Assembly: GCA_023413015.1 (NCBI GenBank)
Contig: JAEZQR010000198.1
Coordinates: forward strand, 1 to 21,904
Reading direction: 5' to 3'
From: Pseudomonadota bacterium
GTDB taxonomy: Bacteria; Pseudomonadota; Alphaproteobacteria; Sphingomonadales; Sphingomonadaceae
DNA length: 21,904 nt
Below the pieces are notes generated by a model. That model was not told the origin of the DNA and made no database searches. It saw only the letters and a program-made list of their open reading frames with translations. Position numbers and translations under genes: made by a program. Shown piece by piece: positions 8,060 to 15,754 of this stretch; the stretch's first letter is position 1; the number at the start of each line of letters is the position of its first letter.

Positions 8060-8695
8060 TCACGCAAGCTCGCGCACGGCAGCGACATAGGCGCGGGCGT
8101 TCGCCGCCACCTCGTCGGCCGTCATGCCGGGCTTGTAGAGATTGGAGCCGAGCCCGAAGCCGGCGGCTCCCGCCTCCCAATAAGGGCGCATGTTGTCGGG
8201 TTTCACGCCGCCGACGACAATGAGCGGAATGTCGCGGGGGAGTACCGCCTTCTGCGCCTTCACCACGACCGGCCCGGCGCCCTCAGCCGGGAACAGCTTG
8301 AGCACATGCGCGCCGGCGCGGAGCGCGGCGAAAGCCTCCGACGGTGTGAAATAGCCGGGCGACGAGACGAGGCCGGCCTTCACCGTCTCGACGATCACCT
8401 CGTCGAAGCTGTTCGGCGATACGATGATCTGCCCGCCGGCATCGGCCACGCGGCGCACGTCGTCGGCGGTCAGGACGGTGCCGCCGCCGACGGTCGCGCG
8501 GCCGCCCGCGAGCTTCGCTAGCCGCTCAATGCTGGCGAACGGGTCGGGCGAATTCAAGGGCACCTCGATGATGCGGAACCCGGCGTCGAGCAACGCGCCA
8601 CCGACGGCTTCGATCTCGGCCGGGGTGACGCCGCGGATGATGGCGACGAGCGGGCATTCGGCGAGATGTTGATGGAAGGTTTCGACGGGGCTCAT
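8060..8695 (-). CDS. dgoA: 2-dehydro-3-deoxy-6-phosphogalactonate aldolase
   Basis: Splits KDPGal into pyruvate and D-glyceraldehyde-3-phosphate, the last step of galactonate catabolism; cytoplasmic class I aldolase of the KDPG/KHG family. It has 211 residues, normal for the family. The Schiff-base lysine is Lys133 in HVLKLFPAEG. Other active-site landmarks are Arg21 (AIIRG), Glu44 (IIEVPLNSP), the GGGTVL loop near Thr73, and the phosphate-binding VGGVKPDN / GFGLGSNLY segments. KDPG aldolase for gluconate is the main alternative; the adjacent DgoK, and the LNSPDPFASI segment in place of the KDPG-type LRTP, favour the galactonate version. Its start overlaps the dgoK stop by four bases (ATGA), so the two are probably translationally coupled. 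Confidence 0.93.
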   Translation of the reverse strand: MSPVETFHQHLAECPLVAIIRGVTPAEIEAVGGALLDAGFRIIEVPLNSPDPFASIERLAKLAGGRATVGGGTVLTADDVRRVADAGGQIIVSPNSFDEVIVETVKAGLVSSPGYFTPSEAFAALRAGAHVLKLFPAEGAGPVVVKAQKAVLPRDIPLIVVGGVKPDNMRPYWEAGAAGFGLGSNLYKPGMTADEVAANARAYVAAVRELA

Positions 8696-9585
8696 GCGAT
8701 CTTCTCCGCGATGCGGTGCATGCCGATGACGAATGCGCCCTCGCCGTCGATCTCGGTCGCGGCGCGTCCGGTCTGGCGCAGCGCCACGGCGAACAGGCGG
8801 GTCAGCTCCGGCCGGCCGACGACGAACACATGATCGTGCCGCTGGTGGCCGAGCCCGACGCGCAGGTCGTTACCGATCAGCAGACCGCTCACATAGGCGG
8901 CAGCTGCCTCGCGCGGTGACTGACCCAGCAGCACGCGAGCGCGGACCTGGAACAGCTCGGCGGTCAGGTCATGGTGCATCAGGCCGTGGTCGACGCCGTT
9001 GGCAAAGGCGGCATCGGGCTCCGCCTCGGTCTGCAGCAGATCAGACAGGATGCTGTGCTTACGGAGCAAGCTGAACAGCTCGCCGGTCATGACGGTGCGG
9101 AACGCCTCGACCCGGCCGCCCACCACGTCGATCCACTTGTTGTGCGTGCCGGGATGGCAGACGAGGCAGTTCCTCGACAGCTGGCCTTCCGCGACCGCGC
9201 CGAGAATCTGTACTTCCTCGCCTCGCATCACGTCGGCGAGCGGCGGATCGAGGAACGACAGGCCGGCGACGATGCCGATCCGGTTCGGCACCACCCACGT
9301 GATGTGGCCCGCCAGGTCTTCGAGGCTGGCCGGACACGGTACATAGGGTGCCTCGATCCAGCCGCGGTTCGAGCCGACCATACCGCCCATCAACACGAGG
9401 CCGTCGAACCGGAAGCGGTCGACCAGCTCGCGCAGCGCCCGCTCGAATCCGATGCCGGAAGCCGCCACTTCGAGGATGCCGAGGCCGTCCTCATGCTCCT
9501 GCTGCACGACGCCGTCCGCGTCGACGAGATAGCCGCGACGGTTGGTCGTGCCCCAGTCGATGGCGAGGAAGGGTCGTGCGGGCAT
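8692..9585 (-). CDS. dgoK: 2-dehydro-3-deoxygalactonokinase
   Basis: Phosphorylates 2-keto-3-deoxygalactonate (KDGal) with ATP at C6, giving the substrate for the aldolase encoded next. Cytoplasmic, 297 residues, sugar-kinase (ASKHA-type) fold. The N-terminal phosphate-1 motif FLAIDWGTTNRRGYLVD (residues 6-22) is diagnostic. Further family segments are GLVLMGGMVGSNRGWIEAPY, CHPGTHNKWIDVVGG followed by FRTVMTGELFSLL, and the C-terminal VFVVGRPELTRLFAVAL. I took ATG 9585, which shares one base with the dehydratase stop (TGATG); a TTG one codon upstream is less likely. The gene lies between its pathway predecessor (dehydratase) and successor (aldolase). Confidence 0.94.
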   Translation of the reverse strand: MPARPFLAIDWGTTNRRGYLVDADGVVQQEHEDGLGILEVAASGIGFERALRELVDRFRFDGLVLMGGMVGSNRGWIEAPYVPCPASLEDLAGHITWVVPNRIGIVAGLSFLDPPLADVMRGEEVQILGAVAEGQLSRNCLVCHPGTHNKWIDVVGGRVEAFRTVMTGELFSLLRKHSILSDLLQTEAEPDAAFANGVDHGLMHHDLTAELFQVRARVLLGQSPREAAAAYVSGLLIGNDLRVGLGHQRHDHVFVVGRPELTRLFAVALRQTGRAATEIDGEGAFVIGMHRIAEKIA

Positions 9586-11363
9586 CAATGGCTCTCCCGC
9601 GTCACCACCGAGCCCGAACGCCCGCGCAGGAAGGCAAGATCGGCGCCTTCGTGCGCCTGGGTGACGGTATCGATGTAGAGCGAGTACCAGCCGCGGTCAT
9701 ATTCGCGCGCGGGCGGCGTCCAGGCCGCGCGGCGGGCGGCAAGTTCATCATCTTCGATCTCGAGCTGCAGGATGCCGGCTTCGGCATCGAGCGCAATGAT
9801 ATCGCCGTCGCGCACCAGCGCGAGAGCGCCGCCGATGTGGCTTTCGGGCGAGACGTGGAGGACGACGGTGCCAAAGGCGGTGCCGCTCATCCGCGCATCG
9901 GACACGCGCACCATGTCGCGAACGCCCGCTTCGAGCAGCTTCTTAGGCAGCGGCATGTTGCCGACCTCGGGCATGCCGGGATAGCCCTTCGGGCCGCAGC
10001 CCTTGAGCACCATCACGCAGCTCGCGTCGATGTCGAGATCGGGGTCGTCGACCCGTGCCTTGAAGTCCTCGATCGATTCGAACACCACCGCACGACCGCG
10101 ATGCTTCAGCAGTTCGGGCGACGCCGCGCTCGGCTTGATGATCGCGCCATCGGGCGCGAGGTTGCCGCGCATCACCGCGATGCCGGCGTGGCGGCGCACC
10201 GGATTCGCCAACTGCCGGATGACCTCGGGGTTGTCGTTGCGTGCCTGTTCCACGATCTCGCGGAAGCTCAGCCCCGAGACGCCGACGACATCATAGTCGA
10301 ACAGCTCGGGGCCCATCTCCTTGATGAGCGCGGGCATACCGCCGGCGTAGTGGAAATCCTCCATCAGATAGCGGCCCGAGGGCATCAGATCGACGAGGAG
10401 CGGCAGGTCGTGACCGAGCCGCTGCCAGTCGTCGAGCCCGAACTCAATACCCGCGCGGCCCGCCATCGCGATCAGGTGGATGACGGCATTGGTCGAACCG
10501 CCGATCGCGGCGCAGGCGCGCACGCCGTTCTCGAAGGCGGCGCGGGTCATGAAGTCGGATAGCTTCGCCCCTTGGCGCACCAGCTCGACGATGCGGATGC
10601 CCGCCATGTGCGCCATCGCCTTACGGCGCGCGTCGACGCCCGGGATCGTGCCGTTGTAGGGCAGCGACAGGCCCATCGCCTCGACGATGCACGCCATGGT
10701 GGAGGCGGTGCCCATCGTCATGCAGGTGCCGGGCGAGCGGCTCATCCCGCTCTCGGCGGCGAGGAAGTCGGCGAGCGTCATCTCGCCCGCGCGCACCGCC
10801 TCCGAGAAGCGCCAGACGTCGGTGCCCGAGCCGATATCGTGCCCTCGGTACTTGCCGTTGAGCATCGGTCCCGAGGCAATGTGAATCGCCGGCAGATCGA
10901 CCGAGGCGGCGCCCATGAACATAGCGGGCGTGTTCTTGTCGCAGTTGCCGAGCAGGATCACGCCGTCCATCGCATAGGCGCGGATCGACTCCTCGACGTC
11001 CATGCTCATCAGGTTGCGGAACAGCATGGCGGTCGGGCGCATCTGCGTCTCGCCGAGCGAGATCGTCGGGAATTCGAGCGGCAGGCCGCCCGCCTCCCAC
11101 ACGCCGCGCTTCACCGCCTCCGCGATGTCACGCAGATGGCTGTGGCACGGATTGAACTCGGAGAAGGTCTGGCAGATGCCGATGATCGGCCGGCCGTCGA
11201 AGACGCGGTCGGGGAAACCCTGGTTCTTCATCCAGCTGCGATGGATGAAGCCGTCCTTGTCGAGCTTGCCGTAGGTCTGCGCCGAGCGGAGCGGGCTGCC
11301 CGCGGCGCTGGGCTTCTTGGGGCCGTCATCGGGCGGCATGCCGCCGGCGGGTCCGTCCGTCAT
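9585..11363 (-). CDS. IlvD/Edd-family sugar-acid dehydratase, likely acting on D-galactonate
   Basis: Removes water from an aldonic acid to give a 2-keto-3-deoxy acid; here, by context, D-galactonate to KDGal. It has 592 residues from ATG 11363. The three iron-sulfur ligands of the family are present: Cys73 (EFNPCHSHL), Cys141 (LLGNCDKNTPA) and Cys214 (SPGTCMTMGTAST). The opening DGFIHRSWMKNQGFPD matches the L-arabinonate/D-xylonate dehydratase branch rather than IlvD itself. Sequence alone cannot decide between arabinonate, xylonate and galactonate, but the kinase and aldolase downstream act on the six-carbon galactonate product. ATG 11363 has GGAG and GAGAGG just upstream and is preferred to a GTG eight codons earlier (11387). 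First gene of the - strand operon. Confidence 0.9.
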   Translation of the reverse strand: MTDGPAGGMPPDDGPKKPSAAGSPLRSAQTYGKLDKDGFIHRSWMKNQGFPDRVFDGRPIIGICQTFSEFNPCHSHLRDIAEAVKRGVWEAGGLPLEFPTISLGETQMRPTAMLFRNLMSMDVEESIRAYAMDGVILLGNCDKNTPAMFMGAASVDLPAIHIASGPMLNGKYRGHDIGSGTDVWRFSEAVRAGEMTLADFLAAESGMSRSPGTCMTMGTASTMACIVEAMGLSLPYNGTIPGVDARRKAMAHMAGIRIVELVRQGAKLSDFMTRAAFENGVRACAAIGGSTNAVIHLIAMAGRAGIEFGLDDWQRLGHDLPLLVDLMPSGRYLMEDFHYAGGMPALIKEMGPELFDYDVVGVSGLSFREIVEQARNDNPEVIRQLANPVRRHAGIAVMRGNLAPDGAIIKPSAASPELLKHRGRAVVFESIEDFKARVDDPDLDIDASCVMVLKGCGPKGYPGMPEVGNMPLPKKLLEAGVRDMVRVSDARMSGTAFGTVVLHVSPESHIGGALALVRDGDIIALDAEAGILQLEIEDDELAARRAAWTPPAREYDRGWYSLYIDTVTQAHEGADLAFLRGRSGSVVTRESH

Positions 11364-11545
11364 CCTCTCGCTCCGACCTTGTGCCACCCCATCGATGCCG
11401 GTTCCTAACGACGCTGGACGAGCCGCGTTCCGGATATCGGATCGCCTCTTGCCTATTGCGCGTTGCGACGGCGTGCCGGTACCGAGACACCAGCGTTAAT
11501 GTTTCTTAACCATGTGATCTGCCGATCGGAAGGGCAATATCGAAG
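11364..11545. promoter_or_regulatory. Divergent promoter region of the sugar-acid cluster
   Basis: This 182-base spacer separates the dehydratase operon (- strand) from the lactonase/epimerase pair (+ strand) and must hold the promoters for both arms. It is visibly more AT-rich on the right side. Two symmetric elements stand out: GTTAA-N6-TTAAC at 11495-11510 and TCCG-N5-CGGA at 11429-11441. Either could be an operator for a co-regulator of both arms; no regulator gene lies in the window. I could not place -35/-10 boxes with confidence. For the + strand arm a GGAAGGG ribosome-site candidate lies at 11528-11534. Confidence 0.55.
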
Positions 11546-12430
11546 ATGCCGAAAAGTGATGATGCCTCGGCGCGATGCGTGTGGGACGTTGGCGCGCTGC
11601 TCGGCGAAGGGCCGGTATGGGACCCGCGCGACGGCGCAGTCTGGTTCGTCGATATCGAGAAGCCCGCGATCCATCGCTTCCGGCTGGCGGACGCCAGCCG
11701 CCAGAACTGGACGCCGCCGTTCCGCGTGACGGCGATCTGGCCGCGCGCAGCGGACGGCTTCGTCGCGAACAGCGAGCGCGGCTTCCTGTTCGCCGATCCG
11801 GAAGCCGGGCGCTACGAAATCTTCCACGAGACCGAGCCGCATCAGCCGCACAACCGGTCAAACGACGGCAAGATCGACCTCGCCGGCCGCTTCTGGTCGG
11901 GAACGATGGACGACGAGAAGCGGCAGGATAGCGGCTCGCTTTACTGCCTGCACACAGACGGTCGGGTGCGGAAGGTCGATCAGGGCTACCGCATCACCAA
12001 CGGCCCGGCGTTCAGCCCCGACGGGCGGACCATGTATCATACAGATACGTTGCGCCGGACGGTCTATGCCTTCGACCTCAATGCCGACGGGCAGGCGACC
12101 AACAAGCGCGTGTTCCTGAAGTTCGGCGATGAGACGCGCGGCAACCCGGACGGCATGAACGTCGATGCCGAGGGTGGGTTGTGGATCGCCTTCTGGGACG
12201 GCTGGTGCGTGCGCCGCTATTCGCCCGACGGGCAGTTGCTCACCGAGCGGGCGGTCCCGGCGGCGCAGGTAACGAGCTTAGCTTTCGCCGGTGAGCGGCT
12301 GGAGCGGATGTTCGTCACCTCAGCGGCTGGCGGCCTCGACAAGTCGGGAGAGCATGCGTTGGCCGGCGGATTGTTCGAGGTGGAGGCGCCGGGCGTCACC
12401 GGGCTGCTGCTGCCGATGTTCGAGGGGTGA
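11546..12430 (+). CDS. SMP-30/gluconolactonase family lactonase
   Basis: Likely hydrolyses an aldono-1,4- or 1,5-lactone to the free sugar acid, supplying the dehydratase encoded divergently. It is a 294-residue six-bladed beta-propeller with one bound divalent metal. Candidate ligands follow the family pattern: Glu21 in LLGEGPVWD, Asn152 in ITNGPAFSPD and Asp202 in GNPDGMNVD. The RSNDGKIDLAGRFWSGTM block (residues 104-121) and GGLWIAFWDGW are typical. No signal peptide, so cytoplasmic. Exact lactone not determinable; galactonolactone or arabinonolactone are the natural candidates. The aldose epimerase starts four bases after its stop. Confidence 0.88.
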   Translation: MPKSDDASARCVWDVGALLGEGPVWDPRDGAVWFVDIEKPAIHRFRLADASRQNWTPPFRVTAIWPRAADGFVANSERGFLFADPEAGRYEIFHETEPHQPHNRSNDGKIDLAGRFWSGTMDDEKRQDSGSLYCLHTDGRVRKVDQGYRITNGPAFSPDGRTMYHTDTLRRTVYAFDLNADGQATNKRVFLKFGDETRGNPDGMNVDAEGGLWIAFWDGWCVRRYSPDGQLLTERAVPAAQVTSLAFAGERLERMFVTSAAGGLDKSGEHALAGGLFEVEAPGVTGLLLPMFEG

Positions 12431-12434
12431 GACG

Positions 12435-13301
12435 ATGGACCTGCTGGCCTTGCGCAACGACGACGTCGATCTGGTGCTGGCACCCAAGGCCGGCGGCGGC
12501 ATCGTGGGGTTCCGCTGGCAGGGCGCCGATATCATGCGCCCGGCGAGTCAGGAGGCGCTCGACAACCTTGATCCCTTGGGATTGGCGAGCTTTCCGCTCG
12601 TACCTTGGTCGAACCGCATCGCGCACGGCCGTTTCACGTGGAACGGCCGCGAGATCCAGCTGCCGCTCAACTTCGGCGCGCATCCGCATGCGATCCACGG
12701 TCACGGCTGGCAGCATCCGTGGACGGTCGAGGCGCAGGATTCGAGGAGCGCTACGTTGGCCTACGAGCATGCCGCCGACGAATGGCCCTGGACCTACCGT
12801 GCAGTGCAGCACTTCGAGCTGACCGACCGGGGCTTCAATGTGCGGTTGTCGGTCGAGAACCGCTCCGACAGTCGCATGCCGGCCGGACTGGGCCACCATC
12901 CCTATTATCTCAAGACGCCGGGCATGCGCCTGCACGCACATCTGGAAGGCTGGTGGGAGACCGACGCGTTCATCATGCCGGTTCGCTATATCGAGGAGAC
13001 GCGTGACGACTGGAGCGACAAGCTGCACGCTACCACCACCACCGACAATGTGTTCGCGGGCTGGAACGGCCGCGCCCGCATGGAATGGCCCGAACGCGGG
13101 CTGGCGCTGACGATGGCCGCAAGCGATCCGGCGCGCTGGATGGTGGTCTATTCGCCGCCCGACCAGCCGATCGCCTGCATCGAGGGCGTGACGCACCCCA
13201 CCGACCCGTTCAACGACCCCGCGCATCCCGGCCTCGTCGTGCTCGAGCCCGGCGAGATCTTCGCGCTCGACACCCGGTTCAGGGTCGAGGCGCTGACCTA
13301 G
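12435..13301 (+). CDS. galM: Aldose 1-epimerase (mutarotase)
   Basis: Interconverts alpha and beta anomers of a free aldose such as galactose, 288 residues, cytoplasmic beta-sandwich of the GalM-like family. Recognisable points are Asn60-Arg61 (PWSNRIAHGRF), the first catalytic histidine region IHGHGWQ (88-93), the second at His154/His155 (GLGHHPYYL), and the probable catalytic base Glu250 in ACIEGVTHPTDPFN. Compared with E. coli GalM (about 345 residues) it belongs to the shorter branch of the family, so specificity for galactose is inferred from its neighbours. ATG 12435 follows the lactonase stop by four bases, implying a two-gene transcript. Its stop codon overlaps the stop of the convergent ankyrin gene in a shared CTAG. 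Confidence 0.9.
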   Translation: MDLLALRNDDVDLVLAPKAGGGIVGFRWQGADIMRPASQEALDNLDPLGLASFPLVPWSNRIAHGRFTWNGREIQLPLNFGAHPHAIHGHGWQHPWTVEAQDSRSATLAYEHAADEWPWTYRAVQHFELTDRGFNVRLSVENRSDSRMPAGLGHHPYYLKTPGMRLHAHLEGWWETDAFIMPVRYIEETRDDWSDKLHATTTTDNVFAGWNGRARMEWPERGLALTMAASDPARWMVVYSPPDQPIACIEGVTHPTDPFNDPAHPGLVVLEPGEIFALDTRFRVEALT

Positions 13302-13894
13302 TTGGCGGCCGGTTGAGCCGGTGCCTTCTTGAGGTCGTCGGCTTCCTTGATCAGCCGCTGGATGGTGCCGGCGCGACGATCCTGCTGCGCATAGTCGCGC
13401 GCCGAGTAGCCGGCGATGCTGTCCGCCTTATCGGGGTTGGCGCCGCCCGCCAGAAGCAGGCGCACAGTGCTGGCGTCGCGGAGTTGCACCGCCTTGATGA
13501 GCGCGGTTTCGCCCTGCGCATTGGTCAGGTTCGGATCTGCGCCGCGCGCCAGCAGCAGCTGGACACCGTCGACGAAGCCGATCTCGGACGCGACGATCAG
13601 CGGCGTGCTGCCCGTCTTGTCCTTGAGGTTGGGGTTCGCGCCCTTGCCGAGCAGCAGCCCCATCCACGGCGTGTCGCGGCGGCGGGTGACGATGTGGAGC
13701 GCCGTGTCGCCGCTGTCGTAATCGCGGGCGTTGACGAGCGTCGAGCCCGGCTGTGCCAGCAGCGAGGTCGCCTTGGTGCCGTCGCGATCGCGCACCGCTT
13801 TAAAGAAATTGTAGCTGTCCGAGAATTGCGCCGCAGCGGGCGCGGCAAAAGCGCCCAGCAGCAGCGCGGCGACGGCGACACGCATCTTCAACAT
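13298..13894 (-). CDS. Secreted ankyrin-repeat protein
   Basis: A 198-residue protein of unknown specific function. Residues 1-22 are a signal peptide (LLLGAFAAPAAA followed by a likely AQA/AQF cleavage region), so it is exported, probably to the periplasm. About four ankyrin repeats follow: DYDSGDTALHIVTRRRDTPW, DKTGSTPLIVASEIGFVDG, NAQGETALIKAVQLRDAS, and a degenerate one with AGYSARDYAQQDRR; each is trailed by a helix such as VQLLLARGADPN. The C terminus is a short Lys/Pro/Ala tail. Ankyrin repeats mediate protein contacts, so no enzymatic role is proposed. The ATG at 13894 is preceded by a GGGGG run; a second in-frame ATG three codons in is possible. Gene is divergent from the SCO gene. 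Confidence 0.88.
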   Translation of the reverse strand: MLKMRVAVAALLLGAFAAPAAAQFSDSYNFFKAVRDRDGTKATSLLAQPGSTLVNARDYDSGDTALHIVTRRRDTPWMGLLLGKGANPNLKDKTGSTPLIVASEIGFVDGVQLLLARGADPNLTNAQGETALIKAVQLRDASTVRLLLAGGANPDKADSIAGYSARDYAQQDRRAGTIQRLIKEADDLKKAPAQPAAN

Positions 13895-13953
13895 TCACTT
13901 ACCCCCGGCAGATCTCTGGATTTATCCCACATCTAGCATAGATAGGGCCGGTC
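13895..13953. promoter_or_regulatory. Short divergent spacer with ATCTA-N3-TAGAT palindrome
   Basis: Only 59 bases separate the ankyrin gene start from the SCO gene start, so both promoters must overlap here or extend into the genes. The symmetric element ATCTA GCA TAGAT at 13931-13943 is the most AT-rich part and ends ten bases before the SCO start codon. It might serve as overlapping -10 elements or as an operator. The symmetry is seen; a regulatory function is inferred. Confidence 0.35.
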
Positions 13954-14586
13954 ATGAACACTCGCGCGACCTCCCGCCGCCTACCCTTTGCCGTCGTCAT
14001 CGGCTTTCTCCTCGTCGCCGTCGCCGCCGGTGCCGCGATGTTGTGGCAGTCGCGCGGGACGGCGGGCGGCGAGCGCCCGCCGCTCGAAGGCAGCGGGATC
14101 GGCGGGCCGTTCGCACTGATCGATGGCGATGGCCGCGCGGTCACTGACAAGAGCTATGCGGGCCAGTACCGGCTGATGTACTTCGGCTACACCTTCTGCC
14201 CCGACGTGTGCCCGACCGACATGCAGCGCCTCGCGCAGGGTTATCGCGCGTTCGAGGCGAACGATCCTGCCCGCGCCGCCAAGGTGCAGCCGATCTTCGT
14301 GACGGTCGATCCCGCGCGTGACACGCCGGCCGTGGTCAAGCAGTTCACCGCCGCCTTCCATCCACGCTTCGTCGGCCTGACCGGCACACCACCGCAGGTG
14401 GATGCCGCGCTGAAAGCGTATCGTGTCTATGCCAATCGCGCGCCTGGCGGCGATGCGCAGAATTATCTGATGGACCATTCGGCGATCGCCTATCTGATGG
14501 GACCTGAGGGGCAGCCGATCAGCTTCCTCTCCCAAGGCGCCACGCCACAGGAGGTGACGGCGGAGCTTGAGAAATGGGTCCGGTGA
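13954..14586 (+). CDS. SCO1/SenC/PrrC family copper-binding thioredoxin-like protein
   Basis: Periplasmic, membrane-anchored protein that delivers copper to the CuA centre of cytochrome c oxidase and may act as a thiol-disulfide reductase. 210 residues. An N-terminal anchor spans about residues 11-31 (FAVVIGFLLVAVAAGAAML). The thioredoxin-like domain carries the copper ligands Cys82 and Cys86 in FCPDVCPTDM and His175 in LMDHSAIAYL. The VTVDPARDTP segment is also typical. No SCO motif residue is missing. It overlaps the following YcgN-like gene by 13 bases. Homologues named SenC/PrrC adjoin regB-regA in Rhodobacter, and a RegB/RegA-type pair lies about 4 kb downstream here. Confidence 0.93.
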   Translation: MNTRATSRRLPFAVVIGFLLVAVAAGAAMLWQSRGTAGGERPPLEGSGIGGPFALIDGDGRAVTDKSYAGQYRLMYFGYTFCPDVCPTDMQRLAQGYRAFEANDPARAAKVQPIFVTVDPARDTPAVVKQFTAAFHPRFVGLTGTPPQVDAALKAYRVYANRAPGGDAQNYLMDHSAIAYLMGPEGQPISFLSQGATPQEVTAELEKWVR

Positions 14587-15017
14587 CGCCCCCCTTCTGG
14601 CGCGAGAAGACGCTCCGCCAGATGACCCGCACGGAGTGGGAAAGCCTGTGCGATGGCTGCGGCAAATGCTGCGTGCACAAGCTCGAGGATGCCGACACCG
14701 GCGAACTCGTTCCCACCAACGTCGCCTGCCGGCTGCTCGACCGTCGGACCGGGCGCTGCAAGGACTATCGCAACCGTCGCGCCCATGTGCCCGAATGCGT
14801 CCGGCTGACGCCCGAGAAGGTGCTCGAGCTCGATTGGCTGCCGTCGACCTGCGCTTACCTGTTGCTGGCCAAGGGCGAGGACCTGCCCGACTGGCATCCG
14901 CTGGTCACGGGCGACCCGGAATCGGTACATGCGGCCGGCGCCTCGGTGCGAGGCTGGACGGTATCCGAGGATGACGTGGGCGACATCGAGGATTTCGTGA
15001 TCGACCGCGAGCTGTGA
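14574..15017 (+). CDS. YcgN/UPF0260-type cysteine-cluster protein
   Basis: A 147-residue cytoplasmic protein of the YcgN/YkgJ zinc- or iron-chelating cluster families; biochemical function unknown. The N-terminal LCDGCGKCCVHK places Cys26, Cys29, Cys32 and Cys33 in the C-x2-C-x2-CC cluster, with further cysteines at 52, 62, 75 and 93 (the last near STCAYLLLAKG). Such a set implies a bound metal or iron-sulfur cluster. Segments FWREKTLRQMTRTEWESLC and WLPSTCAYLLLA resemble E. coli YcgN. ATG 14574 overlaps the SCO gene by 13 bases; a GTG at 14583 is an alternative start. The stop overlaps the next gene's GTG (GTGA), suggesting a coupled three-gene transcript. Confidence 0.87.
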   Translation: MGPVTPPFWREKTLRQMTRTEWESLCDGCGKCCVHKLEDADTGELVPTNVACRLLDRRTGRCKDYRNRRAHVPECVRLTPEKVLELDWLPSTCAYLLLAKGEDLPDWHPLVTGDPESVHAAGASVRGWTVSEDDVGDIEDFVIDREL

Positions 15018-15754
15018 AGCTCCTCGATCTTCTCGGCTATCGCCCGAACGGCGACAAAGGGTGGGTAATGGACGTGGCCGGTCGCCGCGTCCCTGTCGAG
15101 CTGAAGCCAAGCCCACGCGCGCGACGCATCACCCTGCGGGCGGACGCGGCCCAAGGCGTGATTCGCATCTCGCTCCACCCTCGCACCTCGTCTGCTCGCG
15201 CGCTGGAGATGCTTGAGACGCACCACGAGTGGATCGCGGTGCGCGTCGCCGCTTGGCCTGTGCCGAGTCGCTTCGAACCCGGCGCGATCGTACCAATCGA
15301 GGGCGAAGAGGTCGTCATCGACTGGTCGCCGCAGCGACCACGATCAGCCATCATCGAAAGCGGCCGCCTGCGTATCGGCGGGCCTCCGGACGGGCTCGCC
15401 GGCCGGGTGGAGCGTGCACTGCGAGCGCACGCCAAGACGGTACTGACCGCCGAAACGCGCGAGATGACGGCCAAGATCGGCAAGCCCATTGCCGCGGTGA
15501 CGGTGCGCGACACCACTTCGCGCTGGGGCAGCTGCACGAGCACGGGGTGCATCGCCTACAGCTGGCGGCTGATCCTCGCGCCGCGCGAGGTACGCCGCTA
15601 CGTCGTCGCACACGAGGTGGCGCACCTCGTGCACATGAACCATAGTCCCGCCTTCTGGGGGGTGGCCGAGGCGCTTTACGGCGGCGACATCGGCAGGCCG
15701 CGGCGCTGGCTCAAGCGCCACGGGCCCGGCTTACATTGGATTGGCCGCGGCTGA
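15014..15754 (+). CDS. YgjP/DUF45-type zinc metallopeptidase
   Basis: Putative zinc metallopeptidase of the YgjP-like (DUF45/WLM-related) family, 246 residues, cytoplasmic, no signal peptide. The zinc site is HEVAH (His200, Glu201, His204) with a downstream His210 in HMNHSPAFW, as in the family. The SRWGSC motif (169-174) precedes it, as is usual. Natural substrates of this family are unknown. The GTG start at 15014 overlaps the upstream stop in GTGA; ATG 15068, preceded by AAAGG, is a strong alternative that would remove 18 residues of low conservation. The 3' end overlaps the convergent penicillin-binding protein gene by 24 bases. Confidence 0.86.
   Translation: MKLLDLLGYRPNGDKGWVMDVAGRRVPVELKPSPRARRITLRADAAQGVIRISLHPRTSSARALEMLETHHEWIAVRVAAWPVPSRFEPGAIVPIEGEEVVIDWSPQRPRSAIIESGRLRIGGPPDGLAGRVERALRAHAKTVLTAETREMTAKIGKPIAAVTVRDTTSRWGSCTSTGCIAYSWRLILAPREVRRYVVAHEVAHLVHMNHSPAFWGVAEALYGGDIGRPRRWLKRHGPGLHWIGRG

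Noticed and set aside
11364..11387. GTG start eight codons upstream for the dehydratase
   Set aside because: ATG 11363 has GGAG/GAGAGG at suitable distance; the extra residues are not family-like.
9348..11408. Two long + strand frames (9348-10562 and 10572-11408) antisense to dgoK and the dehydratase
   Set aside because: Histidine/arginine-rich translations without motifs, opposite genes with clear catalytic residues.
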